The notes below the pieces were generated by a model. The model did not search any database. It saw only the letters and a list, made by a program, of their open reading frames with translations, and had not been told where the DNA came from. This document shows, in pieces, positions 35,518-44,800 of a stretch of 64,000 nucleotides of DNA. The translations under genes were made by a program, and so were the position numbers. The DNA is from Loktanella sp. 3ANDIMAR09. Its GTDB lineage: Bacteria; Pseudomonadota; Alphaproteobacteria; Rhodobacterales; Rhodobacteraceae. The number at the start of each line of letters is the position of its first letter. The first letter of the stretch is position 1. The stretch spans positions 124,001 through 188,000 of the forward strand of contig NZ_LJAK01000003.1 in the NCBI RefSeq assembly GCF_001420005.1. Direction: 5' to 3'.

Positions 35518-36257
35518 GCGCGGCGGTCCTGTCTTGCGGCGGTCTGTCGCATCATCGCGGATGCGACACCAATGGCAATGGCCTGCGGATGTTTTCCCAG
35601 CCCCGGATCGCCGATTGGACAGGCGATGCGTGCAATTTGTGCAGGCGCATGACCCAGGGATTGCAAGCGCCCCCGAAACCGTGCCCATTTCGTGGCCGAT
35701 CCGATCAGCCCCACCGTCGTAAAGCGCCGCGACAGGATGGCATGGCACAAATCCAGATCGATCCTGTGCGAATAGGTCACGATCAAATGATGGGCCTCAT
35801 CGGGCGCATGGGCCACGGCCCGTACCATGTCTGCGGCCACCAGCGGGGTCACATGCGATGGCATCATCGGGGGCATCCGGTCGGCCGCGTCGTCGATCAA
35901 CGTCACGGACCACTCCGGCAGCGGGGCCATCGTGGCCGCAATGGCGCGACCGACATGCCCTGCACCCCAGATCCACAAGGGTGCGCCATTGGGTGGCTCC
36001 AGCCGGTCCGCCACATCATACGCAAGGGTCACGGATCCGCCGCAGCATTGCCCCAGCGCAGGCCCCAGCGGCACGGTCTGGCGGCTCTGCGCCAGGCCGT
36101 CACGCAGCATCGCACGGGCGTGGGCGATGGCCTCCCATTCCAGGGCACCGCCACCAATGGTGCCTTCGGTGCGGTCCGGCCAGACCAGCATGGCCGTGCC
36201 TGCCTCACGGGGCACCGACCCTGCGGTCTGGCGCACGATGATGCGGATTGCCGTCAT
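35514..36257 (-). CDS. xdhC: Xanthine dehydrogenase accessory protein XdhC
   Basis: XdhC binds molybdenum cofactor, protects its sulfurated form and inserts it into xanthine dehydrogenase. The 247 residues start MTAIRIIVRQTAGSVPREAG, with the family's TIGGGALEWEAI block, QCCGG near residue 90, and the Rossmann-like WIGAGHVGRA-type segment (IWGAGHVGRAIA). Coupled to xdhB upstream and to the ABC ATPase gene downstream by 4-base overlaps. The N-terminus is about 15 residues shorter than I expect for the family. Confidence 0.93.
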   Translation of the reverse strand: MTAIRIIVRQTAGSVPREAGTAMLVWPDRTEGTIGGGALEWEAIAHARAMLRDGLAQSRQTVPLGPALGQCCGGSVTLAYDVADRLEPPNGAPLWIWGAGHVGRAIAATMAPLPEWSVTLIDDAADRMPPMMPSHVTPLVAADMVRAVAHAPDEAHHLIVTYSHRIDLDLCHAILSRRFTTVGLIGSATKWARFRGRLQSLGHAPAQIARIACPIGDPGLGKHPQAIAIGVASAMMRQTAARQDRRA

Positions 36258-38674
36258 CGCTGACCCTTGGCGCGCAGGGTCGCTGCCAGAACCTGTTCGG
36301 CGGTCGCGGGGGCTTGCAGGTCCGGCCAATGCGGCCCGCAGGACGCCACCGCATCCACGAGTGCGGCAAAGTTCGACACGCCCAGCATGAACGGCGGCTC
36401 GCCCACGGCCTTGGACCGGTAGATTGTCGCGGCGGGGTTCGGCTGGTCCCACAGGTCCACGTTGAACACCGGCGGGCGATCTGAACAGGCCGGGATCTTG
36501 TAGGTGCTGGGTGCATGGGTCCTGAGCGTGCCCGCCGCGTCCCAGACCAGTTCCTCCATGGTCAGCCAGCCCGCACCCTGCACATAGCCGCCCTCGACCT
36601 GTCCGATATCAAGGGCAGGGTTCAGCGAGGCACCGGCGTCATGCAGCACATCCGTGCGCAAGATGCGGTTTTCGCCGGTCAGGGTATCGACCACCACCTC
36701 GGTGATTGCACAGCCCTGGGCAAAATAGAAAAACGGACGTCCCTGTCCGGCGATCCGGTCCCAGGCCAGGTCCGGTGTCTTGTAAAATCCGGTGGCCGAC
36801 AAGCTGACCCGGTTCTGATAGGCGGTCAGGGCCGCTTGCGCAAAAGTCATGGACTCGCCTGCGACCGTCACTGTGTTATCCCCGAACACCACCGTCTGTG
36901 GTGCGACCTGGTGCAGCGCGGCCAGACAATCCGCAATCCGGTCCCGGATCGTGTCACAGGCGATCGCCACAGCCATGCCGTTCAGATCAGCCCCGGACGA
37001 GGCTGCGGTCGCGCTCGTGTTGGGCACCTTGTCGGTATCGGTCGCGGTGATCTTGATCGCACCCACATCCACGCCGAAACGAGACGCCGCAACCTGCGCG
37101 ACCTTCTGGAACAACCCCTGTCCCATCTCGGTGCCGCCGTGGTTCAGGTGGATCGACCCGTCCTGATACACATGCACCAGCGCACCAGCCTGATTGAGGT
37201 GCGTCAGCGTGAACGAAATCCCGAACTTGACCGGGGCAAATCCGATGCCGCGTTTCAACACGGGCGATCCTGCGTTCCAATCCGCAATCGCCGCACGCCG
37301 GGCGGCATAATCTGCCTTATCCAGCAGCCGGTCGGTCATCTCGTGCAGAATGAAGTCTTCGACCGCCATGCCGTAGGGCGTGGTATTCACATCGCCAGCC
37401 ACGACCGCGTGCCGATCGTCCGCCACGGTCTGTGATCCGCGCGATGCAAGGTCCGCATGCATCATCTTGCCGGAAATACTCTCGGGGGGGGCCGCAGGCC
37501 GGGGGGCAGACAGCCCCCCTGCGACATCGCCCATCGCGCGGTAGTAGTTGACCCGGCGCACCGCGACAGGGTCCAGCCCAAGGGTCTGTGCGACGTGGTC
37601 CATCACCCGCTCGATCCCCACGACGCCCTGCGGCCCACCGAACCCGCGAAAGGCGGTGGCACTTTGCGTGTTGGTTTTCAGCCGGTGTGACGTGATCCGG
37701 CAGGCGTCCAGCAAATAGGCGTTGTCGGCATGCAGCATCGCGCGGTCGGCCACGGGCAACGACAGATCCATCGCCCAGCCACAACGCGCATAATGCGTGA
37801 AATCCACAGCCTGCAGTCGGCCACCTGCGTCAAATCCCACGTCGTAGTCGATGGTGAAATCATGCCGTTTCCCGGTGATGACCATGTCATCGTCGCGGTC
37901 ATAGCGCATCTTGCACGGACGCCGCGTGACAGCGGCGGCCACAGCGCAAGCCACGGCCAGCGCATTGCCCTGGCTTTCCTTGCCGCCGAAACCGCCGCCC
38001 ATCCGGCGCACGGCCACGCGGACCGCGTGCATGGGCACGCCCAGTGCCTCTGCGACCTTGTGCTGGATTTCGGTGGGATGCTGGGTGCTGGAATGCACCA
38101 GCATGTCGCCCGCCTCTTGCGGGATGGCGAGGGCGGATTGCCCTTCGAGGTAGAAATGTTCCTGCCCGCCCATGGTGATCCGGCCTTGCAGGCGGTGGGG
38201 CGCTTTGGACAGGGCGGCGTCGGGGTCGCCCTTTGTCCAGACGCGCGGTCCATCCTCGAACCGGCTGTCGGCGGCGAGGGCCTGTTCCACCGTCAGGATC
38301 GGGTCCTGTGCGTCATAGGTGATCCGCGCCAGCGCCGCGGCACGGCGGGCCTGACCATGGCTATCTGCGATCACCAGGAACACGGGCTGGCCCGCATAAT
38401 GCACGGTGCCGTCGGAGAGCAGCGGCTCGTCATGGTTGGACGGGCTGACGTCGCAGGCGCGCGCCAGATCGTCCGCTGTCATCACCATGACCACGCCCGG
38501 TGCCGCGCGCACGGCGTCAAGGTCCATCGCCGTGATCGTGCCGCGCGCGCAGGTCGACAGGCCAAAGGCCAGCGACAGCGTGTTCGCGGGTGTCGGGATA
38601 TCATCCACATAGCGGGCGGCCCCTGTCACATGCAGGGCCGCGGCGTCATGGGGCAGGGGTTTCGCGACACTCAT
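36254..38674 (-). CDS. xdhB: Xanthine dehydrogenase, molybdopterin-binding large subunit
   Basis: Catalytic subunit that hydroxylates hypoxanthine to xanthine and xanthine to urate at the Mo centre. About 806 residues. Family motifs: the substrate-channel HFYLEGQSALA near 172, RRMGGGFGGKES near 222-233, FRGFGGPQGV near 341-350, HLNHGGTEMGQGL near 508, and the catalytic glutamate in SKAVGEPPFMLG near 753-764. Residues about 381-427, between VRRVNYYRAM and NTTPYGMAVEDF, are extra compared with the usual short link; 386-405 are encoded by a dispersed palindromic repeat. The frame is kept, so the enzyme may still work. Confidence 0.94.
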   Translation of the reverse strand: MSVAKPLPHDAAALHVTGAARYVDDIPTPANTLSLAFGLSTCARGTITAMDLDAVRAAPGVVMVMTADDLARACDVSPSNHDEPLLSDGTVHYAGQPVFLVIADSHGQARRAAALARITYDAQDPILTVEQALAADSRFEDGPRVWTKGDPDAALSKAPHRLQGRITMGGQEHFYLEGQSALAIPQEAGDMLVHSSTQHPTEIQHKVAEALGVPMHAVRVAVRRMGGGFGGKESQGNALAVACAVAAAVTRRPCKMRYDRDDDMVITGKRHDFTIDYDVGFDAGGRLQAVDFTHYARCGWAMDLSLPVADRAMLHADNAYLLDACRITSHRLKTNTQSATAFRGFGGPQGVVGIERVMDHVAQTLGLDPVAVRRVNYYRAMGDVAGGLSAPRPAAPPESISGKMMHADLASRGSQTVADDRHAVVAGDVNTTPYGMAVEDFILHEMTDRLLDKADYAARRAAIADWNAGSPVLKRGIGFAPVKFGISFTLTHLNQAGALVHVYQDGSIHLNHGGTEMGQGLFQKVAQVAASRFGVDVGAIKITATDTDKVPNTSATAASSGADLNGMAVAIACDTIRDRIADCLAALHQVAPQTVVFGDNTVTVAGESMTFAQAALTAYQNRVSLSATGFYKTPDLAWDRIAGQGRPFFYFAQGCAITEVVVDTLTGENRILRTDVLHDAGASLNPALDIGQVEGGYVQGAGWLTMEELVWDAAGTLRTHAPSTYKIPACSDRPPVFNVDLWDQPNPAATIYRSKAVGEPPFMLGVSNFAALVDAVASCGPHWPDLQAPATAEQVLAATLRAKGQR
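37460..37519 (-). repeat. Dispersed palindromic repeat, copy d, in frame inside xdhB
   Basis: On the minus strand: a perfect 7-bp hairpin GGGGGGC-TGTCT-GCCCCCC, then GGCC-TGC-GGCC, a C-run, and GAGAGTATTTCCGGCAAGATGATG. The order of parts is the same as in copy e at 40133. It is translated as residues 386-405 of XdhB (within SAPRPAAPPESISGKMMH). Confidence 0.8.
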
Positions 38675-40023
38675 GCTGTCACCGCATGCAGGCTGGTGGC
38701 CTGTCCCGCGAGGTCGGCGTGGTAGCGACGCAGAAGGTTCTGGGCCGTTTGCAGGCGATAGGCCGCACTGGCGCGCATATCCGACAACGGCTGGAAATCA
38801 TCGGCAAAGGCGGGCAGGGCGGCCTCCACGGTTGCGATGGTCCAGGGCTGCCCGATCAAACCCGCCTCGACCGCCCCGGCGCGCATCGGTGTGCCGGCCA
38901 TGCCGCCAAAGGCAATCCGCGCGGTCGTCACGACGCCATCCGCGATATCCAGATCGAACGCCCCGCAGACCGCCGAGATATCCTGATCAAAGCGTTTGGA
39001 GATCTTGTAGACGCGGTGGTTCGCGCGGCCCTTGGGGATCGTGACGCCGGTGACGAATTCGCCCGGCGCGCGGTCCTGCTTGCCGTAGCTGAGAAAGAAG
39101 TCCTGCAGCGGCATGTCGCGCGTCGCCTCCCCGCAGCGCAGGTGCAGCACAGCCCCCAGGGCAATCAGCGCGGGCGGATTGTCCCCGATGGGAGAGCCGT
39201 TGGCGATATTGCCGCCGATGGTCGCGGCATTGCGCACCTGGACCGAGCCATAGCGCCGGATCATCGCGGCATAAGATGGATAATGCGGTGCGATGGCGTC
39301 CAGCACGCGGGTCATGGTGACGCCCGCACCAAGATGGATCGCATCGTCGGTCTGGGTGATCTGTTGCAGGTCGGCGCAGCGGTTCAGAAACGCCACCTCG
39401 CCCAGATCGCGGAACTGTTTGGTGACCCAGAGGCCCACGTCCGTGGCCCCTGCGATCAGCGTGCCGTCCGGGTGCGCCTGATACCAGGCGGCCAGCGCAT
39501 CGGCGCTGTCCGGTGCAAATGGGGCCGCGGCGGTTACGGGTGCGTCGTGCATCCAGACCGGGACTTCTGCGGATGCGGTCGCCTCGGCCGCGCGAATGAT
39601 GGGGGCGTAGCCGGTGCAGCGGCACAGATTGCCGGATAATTGGTCGTCATGATCGGTGCGGCCGTTCAGATGTGCGGTCGCCATGCTGACCACGAAGCCC
39701 GGCGTGCAGAACCCGCACTGGCTGCCGTGGTGATCGATCATGGCCTGCTGCGCGGGATGCAATGTGCCGTCAGGACCTGCGATCCCTTCGACCGTGCGGA
39801 TCGATTTGCCCGCCAGTTGCGGCATGAACAGGATGCAGGCGTTCAGCGCCCGGGCCCCCTGATCGTCGGTGACCATGACGGTGCAGGCCCCGCAGTCACC
39901 TTCGTTGCAGCCTTCCTTGGTGCCGGTCAGTCCGCGATTTTCGCGGAGCCAATCCAGCAGGGTGCGCGTGGCTGTCGTGTCGGCAGTGACGACCTCGCCG
40001 TTGAGGCGAAAGGTGATGTCCAT
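38671..40023 (-). CDS. xdhA: Xanthine dehydrogenase, FeS/FAD small subunit
   Basis: Electron-transfer subunit carrying two [2Fe-2S] clusters and FAD, passing electrons from the Mo centre to NAD. The ATG at 40023 gives 450 residues. Cluster I cysteines: C39, C44, C47 and C63; cluster II: C103, C106 (CGFC), C134 and C136 (CRC). The FAD domain begins near 190 with AGATDVGLWVTKQF and has the ATIGGNIANGSPIGD block. First gene of xdhA-xdhB-xdhC-ABC importer; the open frame upstream of the ATG is not coding. Confidence 0.95.
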   Translation of the reverse strand: MDITFRLNGEVVTADTTATRTLLDWLRENRGLTGTKEGCNEGDCGACTVMVTDDQGARALNACILFMPQLAGKSIRTVEGIAGPDGTLHPAQQAMIDHHGSQCGFCTPGFVVSMATAHLNGRTDHDDQLSGNLCRCTGYAPIIRAAEATASAEVPVWMHDAPVTAAAPFAPDSADALAAWYQAHPDGTLIAGATDVGLWVTKQFRDLGEVAFLNRCADLQQITQTDDAIHLGAGVTMTRVLDAIAPHYPSYAAMIRRYGSVQVRNAATIGGNIANGSPIGDNPPALIALGAVLHLRCGEATRDMPLQDFFLSYGKQDRAPGEFVTGVTIPKGRANHRVYKISKRFDQDISAVCGAFDLDIADGVVTTARIAFGGMAGTPMRAGAVEAGLIGQPWTIATVEAALPAFADDFQPLSDMRASAAYRLQTAQNLLRRYHADLAGQATSLHAVTA

Positions 40024-40132
40024 GAATATTGTCCGCCGCGATACCGGATGTGCAGGAACGGGCGCGTCGATGCGGCGTAGACGCGGCCCGGTGAACAGAA
40101 AACCGGATCGGGCTGCATTTGGCAAGTGCGGA

Positions 40133-40186
40133 GGGGGCGCTGCCCCCGGCTGCGCCTCCCCCGGAGTATTTTTGGCAAGATGATAC
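40133..40186 (+). repeat. Dispersed palindromic repeat, copy e
   Basis: GGGGGC-GCT-GCCCCC hairpin (40133-40147), GGC-TGC-GCC (40148-40156), a C-run and GGAGTATTTTTGGCAAGATGATAC. This is the fullest copy. It lies in the 219-base divergent gap between xdhA and the VOC gene, where it is not at the 3-prime end of any gene, so terminator function alone does not explain it. I see nothing else definite in that gap. Confidence 0.75.
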
Positions 40187-40242
40187 GGCACCATGGCGCA
40201 GGAAGCAGCAGGATGCGAATATGCGCGGCAGAGGAGTTTGCG

Positions 40243-40601
40243 ATGACGGGTTTCAGGATTTCGGCGCTGCATCATGTCCAACTGGCCATGCCAGAAGGGG
40301 CAGAGGATATGGCGCGTGCGTTTTATGTGGGGCGGTTGGGGCTGACCGAGGTGGCAAAGCCTGCCGCCCTTGCCGGGCGGGGCGGCGTCTGGTTCGCGGG
40401 TGGCACGCTGTCGCTGCACCTGGGTGTCGAGGACCCATTCCGCCCGGCGCGCAAGGCGCATCCCGCGTTGAGTGTCGATGATCTCGTGGCGGCGCAGGCT
40501 GCCTTGGGGGCGCGCAGATCACGGTACTGCCGGGGTTGCGGCGGTTCTATGTCGATGACCCCTTTGGCAACCGGATCGAAATCGTGCAGCCCTTGGCCTG
40601 A
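40243..40601 (+). pseudogene. VOC (glyoxalase/bleomycin-resistance fold) family protein, frameshifted
   Basis: From the ATG at 40243 the frame reads as a VOC protein: MTGFRISALHHVQLAMPEGA with a metal-type histidine, RAFYVGRLGLTEV, GTLSLHLGVEDPF, LSVDDLVAAQAALG. At the G-run 40505-40509 the frame breaks. The expected ending, ITVLPGLRRFYVDDPFGNRI then EIVQPLA and a TGA at 40599-40601, continues in the neighbouring frame. The span is 359 bases, one short of 120 codons, so one G is missing. Either the gene is recently inactivated or the base was lost in sequencing. Otherwise the length (119 residues) is normal for a single VOC domain. Confidence 0.8.
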
Positions 40602-40605
40602 CTGG

Positions 40606-40902
40606 TCAGCGTTCCTGCAGGTAGGCGGCCGAGACGTGGCCATTGATGCCGCCCAGTGTCACGGCGCACCAGCGGGTGTTGCCCATCGGCTGGCAGGACT
40701 CCACGTTCACGATCGTCCCGTTGGGCAGGCCAAGCACCGTGACAAAGCCCGTGCCCGGTCCGGCGCGCATTTTCAACATGTCGTCGTCTTCGACGCCGAC
40801 GACCTCGAACTGGCCCAGACCGGGTAGCAGGTTGACGTCGCCGTCGCGCCCGCAACCGGTCAGGGCCATTGCCGCCGCGGCGGCGCAAAGTGTGATGCGC
40901 AT
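40606..40902 (-). CDS. Small SH3-domain lipoprotein
   Basis: From the ATG at 40902 the protein has 98 residues. The signal MRITLCAAAAAMALTGC ends in a good lipobox (LTGC). The mature part has one bacterial SH3 unit: LKMRAGPGTGFVTVLGLPNG, and the WCAVTLGGINGHVSAAYL end. Likely a peptidoglycan-facing outer-membrane lipoprotein. Convergent with the VOC gene, 4 bases between stops. Confidence 0.85.
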   Translation of the reverse strand: MRITLCAAAAAMALTGCGRDGDVNLLPGLGQFEVVGVEDDDMLKMRAGPGTGFVTVLGLPNGTIVNVESCQPMGNTRWCAVTLGGINGHVSAAYLQER

Positions 40903-40934
40903 CGTGTTCTCCTGTTTTCGGACTTGGCGCAGGG

Positions 40935-41414
40935 TCAAAGTGTCCGGGCCAATGTGTCCAGTTGTGTGGTGGCAGCCCCCCAGCCGTCATGAAACCCCAT
41001 GTCCGCGTGCGCCTGTGCGGCCGCGGCTGTGGCGTGGGTGCAGGTGGCGGTGTAGGTGCAGCCGCCCGGGGCGGGGGCAATCAGGATTTCGGCGGTGAAT
41101 GCGAAATCGGTCGCATCCTGGGCCAGCAGGTTAGGCTGGAAATCCGGCCCCAGCGCATTGGTCCAGACCAGGCGCTGGCCGGGCTCTGCGACTAGGATGC
41201 AACCGTGTGCGGCCGCCATTTCGCCGTGATCCGGAATGACCATGACAGTGCGAAACCTACCGCCTGGCCGGGGGTCGATTTCGGCATGGGTGACCTGAAC
41301 CGGTTGCGGGGCGAACCACTGACAGATCAGGTCCGGTTCGGTCCAGCAGCGCCAGACCTGTGCGGGCGTCGCAGACAGGCTGCGGGTGAATGACAGGGCA
41401 TGCGCTGCGGTCAT
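40935..41414 (-). CDS. SRPBCC (AHSA1-type) domain protein
   Basis: A 159-residue START/Bet v1-like ligand-binding protein of the AHSA1 type. It begins with a typical first strand and helix, LSFTRSLSATPAQVWRCWTE, followed by LICQWFAPQPVQV and GGRFRTVM. It ends in the long C-terminal helix region HDGWGAATTQLDTLARTL. It lies 12 bases after an ArsR-type regulator on the same strand; this pair is common in proteobacteria, but the ligand is unknown. Confidence 0.88.
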   Translation of the reverse strand: MTAAHALSFTRSLSATPAQVWRCWTEPDLICQWFAPQPVQVTHAEIDPRPGGRFRTVMVIPDHGEMAAAHGCILVAEPGQRLVWTNALGPDFQPNLLAQDATDFAFTAEILIAPAPGGCTYTATCTHATAAAAQAHADMGFHDGWGAATTQLDTLARTL

Positions 41415-41426
41415 GTTCGGAAACCC

Positions 41427-41768
41427 TTATGAATTTTCCAGATCATCGGTGTCGTCCAGCATCAGGGCCATCTGGCCCTGTTCGCCCAGCCGCCGTTCCC
41501 AGATTGTCCGTTGCCAGGCCAGCCAGCCCTGCGCCTCCATCAGGGGATCGGTGTTCAGGTGGCAGGTGCGCACGCGCCCTTTCTTGACCGAACGGACAAG
41601 GCCTGCGGCCTCGAGCTTGCCCAGATGTTTCATGAAGGTGGGCAGCGCGATGGGGTGAGGTGCCGCCAGTGCCGTGACCGTCTTTGGCCCGCCCGCCAGC
41701 TGTTCGAGGACCGCGCGGCGGGTGGGATCGGCAAGGGCCGAGAAAAAGGCGTTCAATGGCAGGGTCAT
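41427..41768 (-). CDS. ArsR-family winged-helix regulator
   Basis: A 113-residue protein from the ATG at 41768. The helix-turn-helix reads FFSALADPTRRAVLEQLA and then HPIALPTFMKHLGKLEAAGLV, the usual ArsR core; the wing follows in VKKGRVRTCHL. No cysteine metal site is present, so it belongs to the non-metal branch often paired with SRPBCC proteins. It is divergent from dnaE across an 85-base gap. Confidence 0.9.
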   Translation of the reverse strand: MTLPLNAFFSALADPTRRAVLEQLAGGPKTVTALAAPHPIALPTFMKHLGKLEAAGLVRSVKKGRVRTCHLNTDPLMEAQGWLAWQRTIWERRLGEQGQMALMLDDTDDLENS

Positions 41769-41853
41769 ACCCCACCAGATTGCATCGGCGGGATGCCACG
41801 TCAACGTCGCTTGTGGGCTTTCGCGCGGTGGCCCGCCGCCGTAACCTGCCGTC

Positions 41854-44800
41854 ATGAGCAAGACACCCCGATTCATTCATCTGCGCGTCCACACCGAATA
41901 TTCGTTGCTGGAAGGTGCCGTGCCGGTCAAGAAACTGGCGGGCATGGTCGAGGCGGCGGGCATGCCCGCGGTCGCCATGACCGACACCAACAACATGTTC
42001 GCGGCCCTCGAATTCAGCGAATACGCGGCCAAGGCCGGTGTGCAGCCCATCGTCGGCTGCCAGATCAGCCTGGGCTATACCACGCCCGAACCGGGCAAGC
42101 GGCCGGATGCGCCCGCCCCGATCGTGCTGCTGGCGCAGTCCGAGGCGGGCTACATGAACCTGATGAAGCTGAATTCGGCGCTGTATCTATCCGGCGACGG
42201 GCTGGCACCGCAGATCACCGTCGACGATCTGAGCCACCATCACGCGGGCCTGATCTGCCTGACCGGCGGGCCTGACGGACCCATCGGCCGGTTATTGCGG
42301 CAGGGCCAGCGCGCCAAGGCGGAGGCACTGACAGATACGCTGCATGCGCTGTTTGGCGACCGGCTTTATGTCGAATTGCAGCGCCACCCTGACGGCGGCG
42401 GTCTGCCCGAAGCGGAACGCCTGTCCGAGCGTGGTCATATCGAGATCGCCTATGCCAAGGGGTTGCCGCTGGTCGCCACCAACGATGTGTATTTCCCGAA
42501 ATCCGACCTGTACGAGGCGCATGACGCGCTGCTGTGCATCGCAGACGGGGCCTATGTCGATCAGCAAGAGGACCGCAGGCGGCTGACGCCGCAGCATTAT
42601 TTCAAATCGGAACGGGAAATGGCGACGCTGTTCGCCGATCTGCCAGAGGCGCTGGACAACACCATCGAGATCGCAAAGCGGTGTGCGTTCAAGGTCTACA
42701 AACGCGACCCGATCCTGCCGAAATTCGCCGATGACGAGGTGGCGGAATTGCGGCGTCAGGCCCAGGAAGGCCTGCGTGCCCGTCTGGCCATCATTCCGCA
42801 TGCGGCCCCTGTCGAGGACTACGAAAAGCGGCTGGAATTCGAGCTGGGCATCATCGAGGGCATGGGGTTCCCCGGCTATTTCCTGATCGTGGCGGATTTC
42901 ATCAAATGGGCCAAGGATCAGGATATTCCCGTGGGTCCGGGCCGCGGGTCCGGTGCGGGGTCGCTGGTGGCCTATGCGCTGCTGATCACCGACCTTGATC
43001 CGCTGCGCTACAGCCTGCTGTTCGAACGGTTCCTGAACCCCGAACGGGTCTCTATGCCCGATTTCGACATCGATTTCTGCATGGACCGCCGCGAAGAAGT
43101 GATCCGCTACGTGCAGGACAAATACGGGCGCGACAAGGTGGGGCAGATCATCACCTTTGGTGCGCTGCTGTCCAAGGCGGCCGTGCGCGACGTGGGCCGC
43201 GTGTTGCAGATGCCATACGGTCAGGTGGACCGTCTGTCCAAGATGATCCCTGTCGAAGGCGTCAAGCCGGTCAGCATCGAAAAGGCGCTGGCGGACGAGC
43301 CGCGCCTGCGCGAAGAGGCCAAGAACGAAGAGGTCGTGGACCGGCTGCTGACCTATGCCCAACAGGTCGAAGGGCTGTTGCGCAACGCATCCACCCATGC
43401 TGCCGGTGTCGTGATCGGGGATCGCCCGCTGGACGAGCTGGTGCCGCTGTATCAGGACCCCCGGTCCGACATGCCCGCGACGCAGTTCAACATGAAATGG
43501 GTCGAACAGGCCGGGTTGGTCAAATTCGACTTTCTGGGTCTGAAAACCCTGACGGTCATCCAGAACGCCGTCGATCTGATCCTGAAATCGGGTCGTCCGC
43601 TGCACGTCGATGCAGAGGGCAACACGCTGTATCAGCCGCCAGCGGGTGCGGAAAACGACATCGGCACCATTCCGCTGGACGATCCGAAATCCTACGCGCT
43701 CTATGCGGCGGCCAAAACCGTCGCGGTGTTTCAGGTGGAATCCAGCGGCATGATGGATGCGCTCAAACGGATGAAGCCGACCTGCATCGAGGATATCGTT
43801 GCCCTCGTGGCGCTGTATCGTCCCGGTCCGATGGAAAACATCCCCACCTATTGCGAGGTGAAGAACGGCCAGAAAAAGCTGGAATCGATCCACCCCAGCA
43901 TCGACTACATCCTCGAGGAAACCCAAGGCATCATCGTCTATCAGGAACAGGTGATGCAGATCGCGCAGGTCATGGCGGGCTATTCGCTTGGCGGCGCCGA
44001 CCTGCTGCGCCGCGCCATGGGCAAGAAGATCGCCGAGGAGATGGCCAAGGAGCGTCCCAAGTTCGAATCGGGTGCTGTCGCCAACGGCGTGGACAAGAAA
44101 AAGGCCCGCGAGGTTTTTGACCTTCTGGAAAAATTTGCCAACTACGGTTTCAACAAATCCCACGCCGCCGCCTACGCCGTCGTCAGTTATCAGACCGCAT
44201 GGCTCAAGGCGAACCACCCGGTCGAATTCATGGCCGGCGTGATGAACTGCGATATTCACCTGACGGACAAACTCGGTGTCTATTTCCAGGAGGTGAAAAA
44301 GGGGCTTGGCATCGGTTATACCCCGCCTTGTGTGAACCGGTCGCAGGCGATGTTCGATGTCCACGAGGGCAAGCTGGTCTATGCGCTGGGCGCGTTGAAA
44401 AACGTGGGCGTCGAGGCGATGAAGCTGATCGTGGCCGCCCGTGCGGATGGGGAATTCGTCACGCTGTTCGATTTTGCCCGCCGGGTCGATCTGAAACGGG
44501 TCGGCAAGCGCCCGATGGAAATGCTGGCGCGGGCCGGGGCATTCGATGTGCTGGACTCGAACCGCAGGCGCGTGATGGCGTCACTGGATGCGTTGGTGGG
44601 CTATTCGGCGGCGATCCACGATCAGAAGAATTCCAATCAGGTCAGTCTGTTCGGTGACGCCGGAGAGGATCTGCCCGAACCGCGTCTGGCGGGTGGCGAC
44701 GACTGGTTGCCTGCCGAACGGCTGGCAGAGGAATTCAAGGCCATCGGGTTCTATCTGTCCGGTCACCCGCTGGACGATTACATGGGCGCGCTGAAACGCA

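Noticed and set aside
38671-40461. Long N-terminal extension of XdhA
   Set aside because: The frame is open 146 codons upstream, but the first conserved residues start right at the ATG at 40023, and the extension crosses repeat copy e and the opposite VOC gene.
42292-44364. A 690-codon open frame antisense to dnaE
   Set aside because: Same reason: the dnaE protein is complete and fully conserved on the other strand; the antisense product has no recognisable domain.
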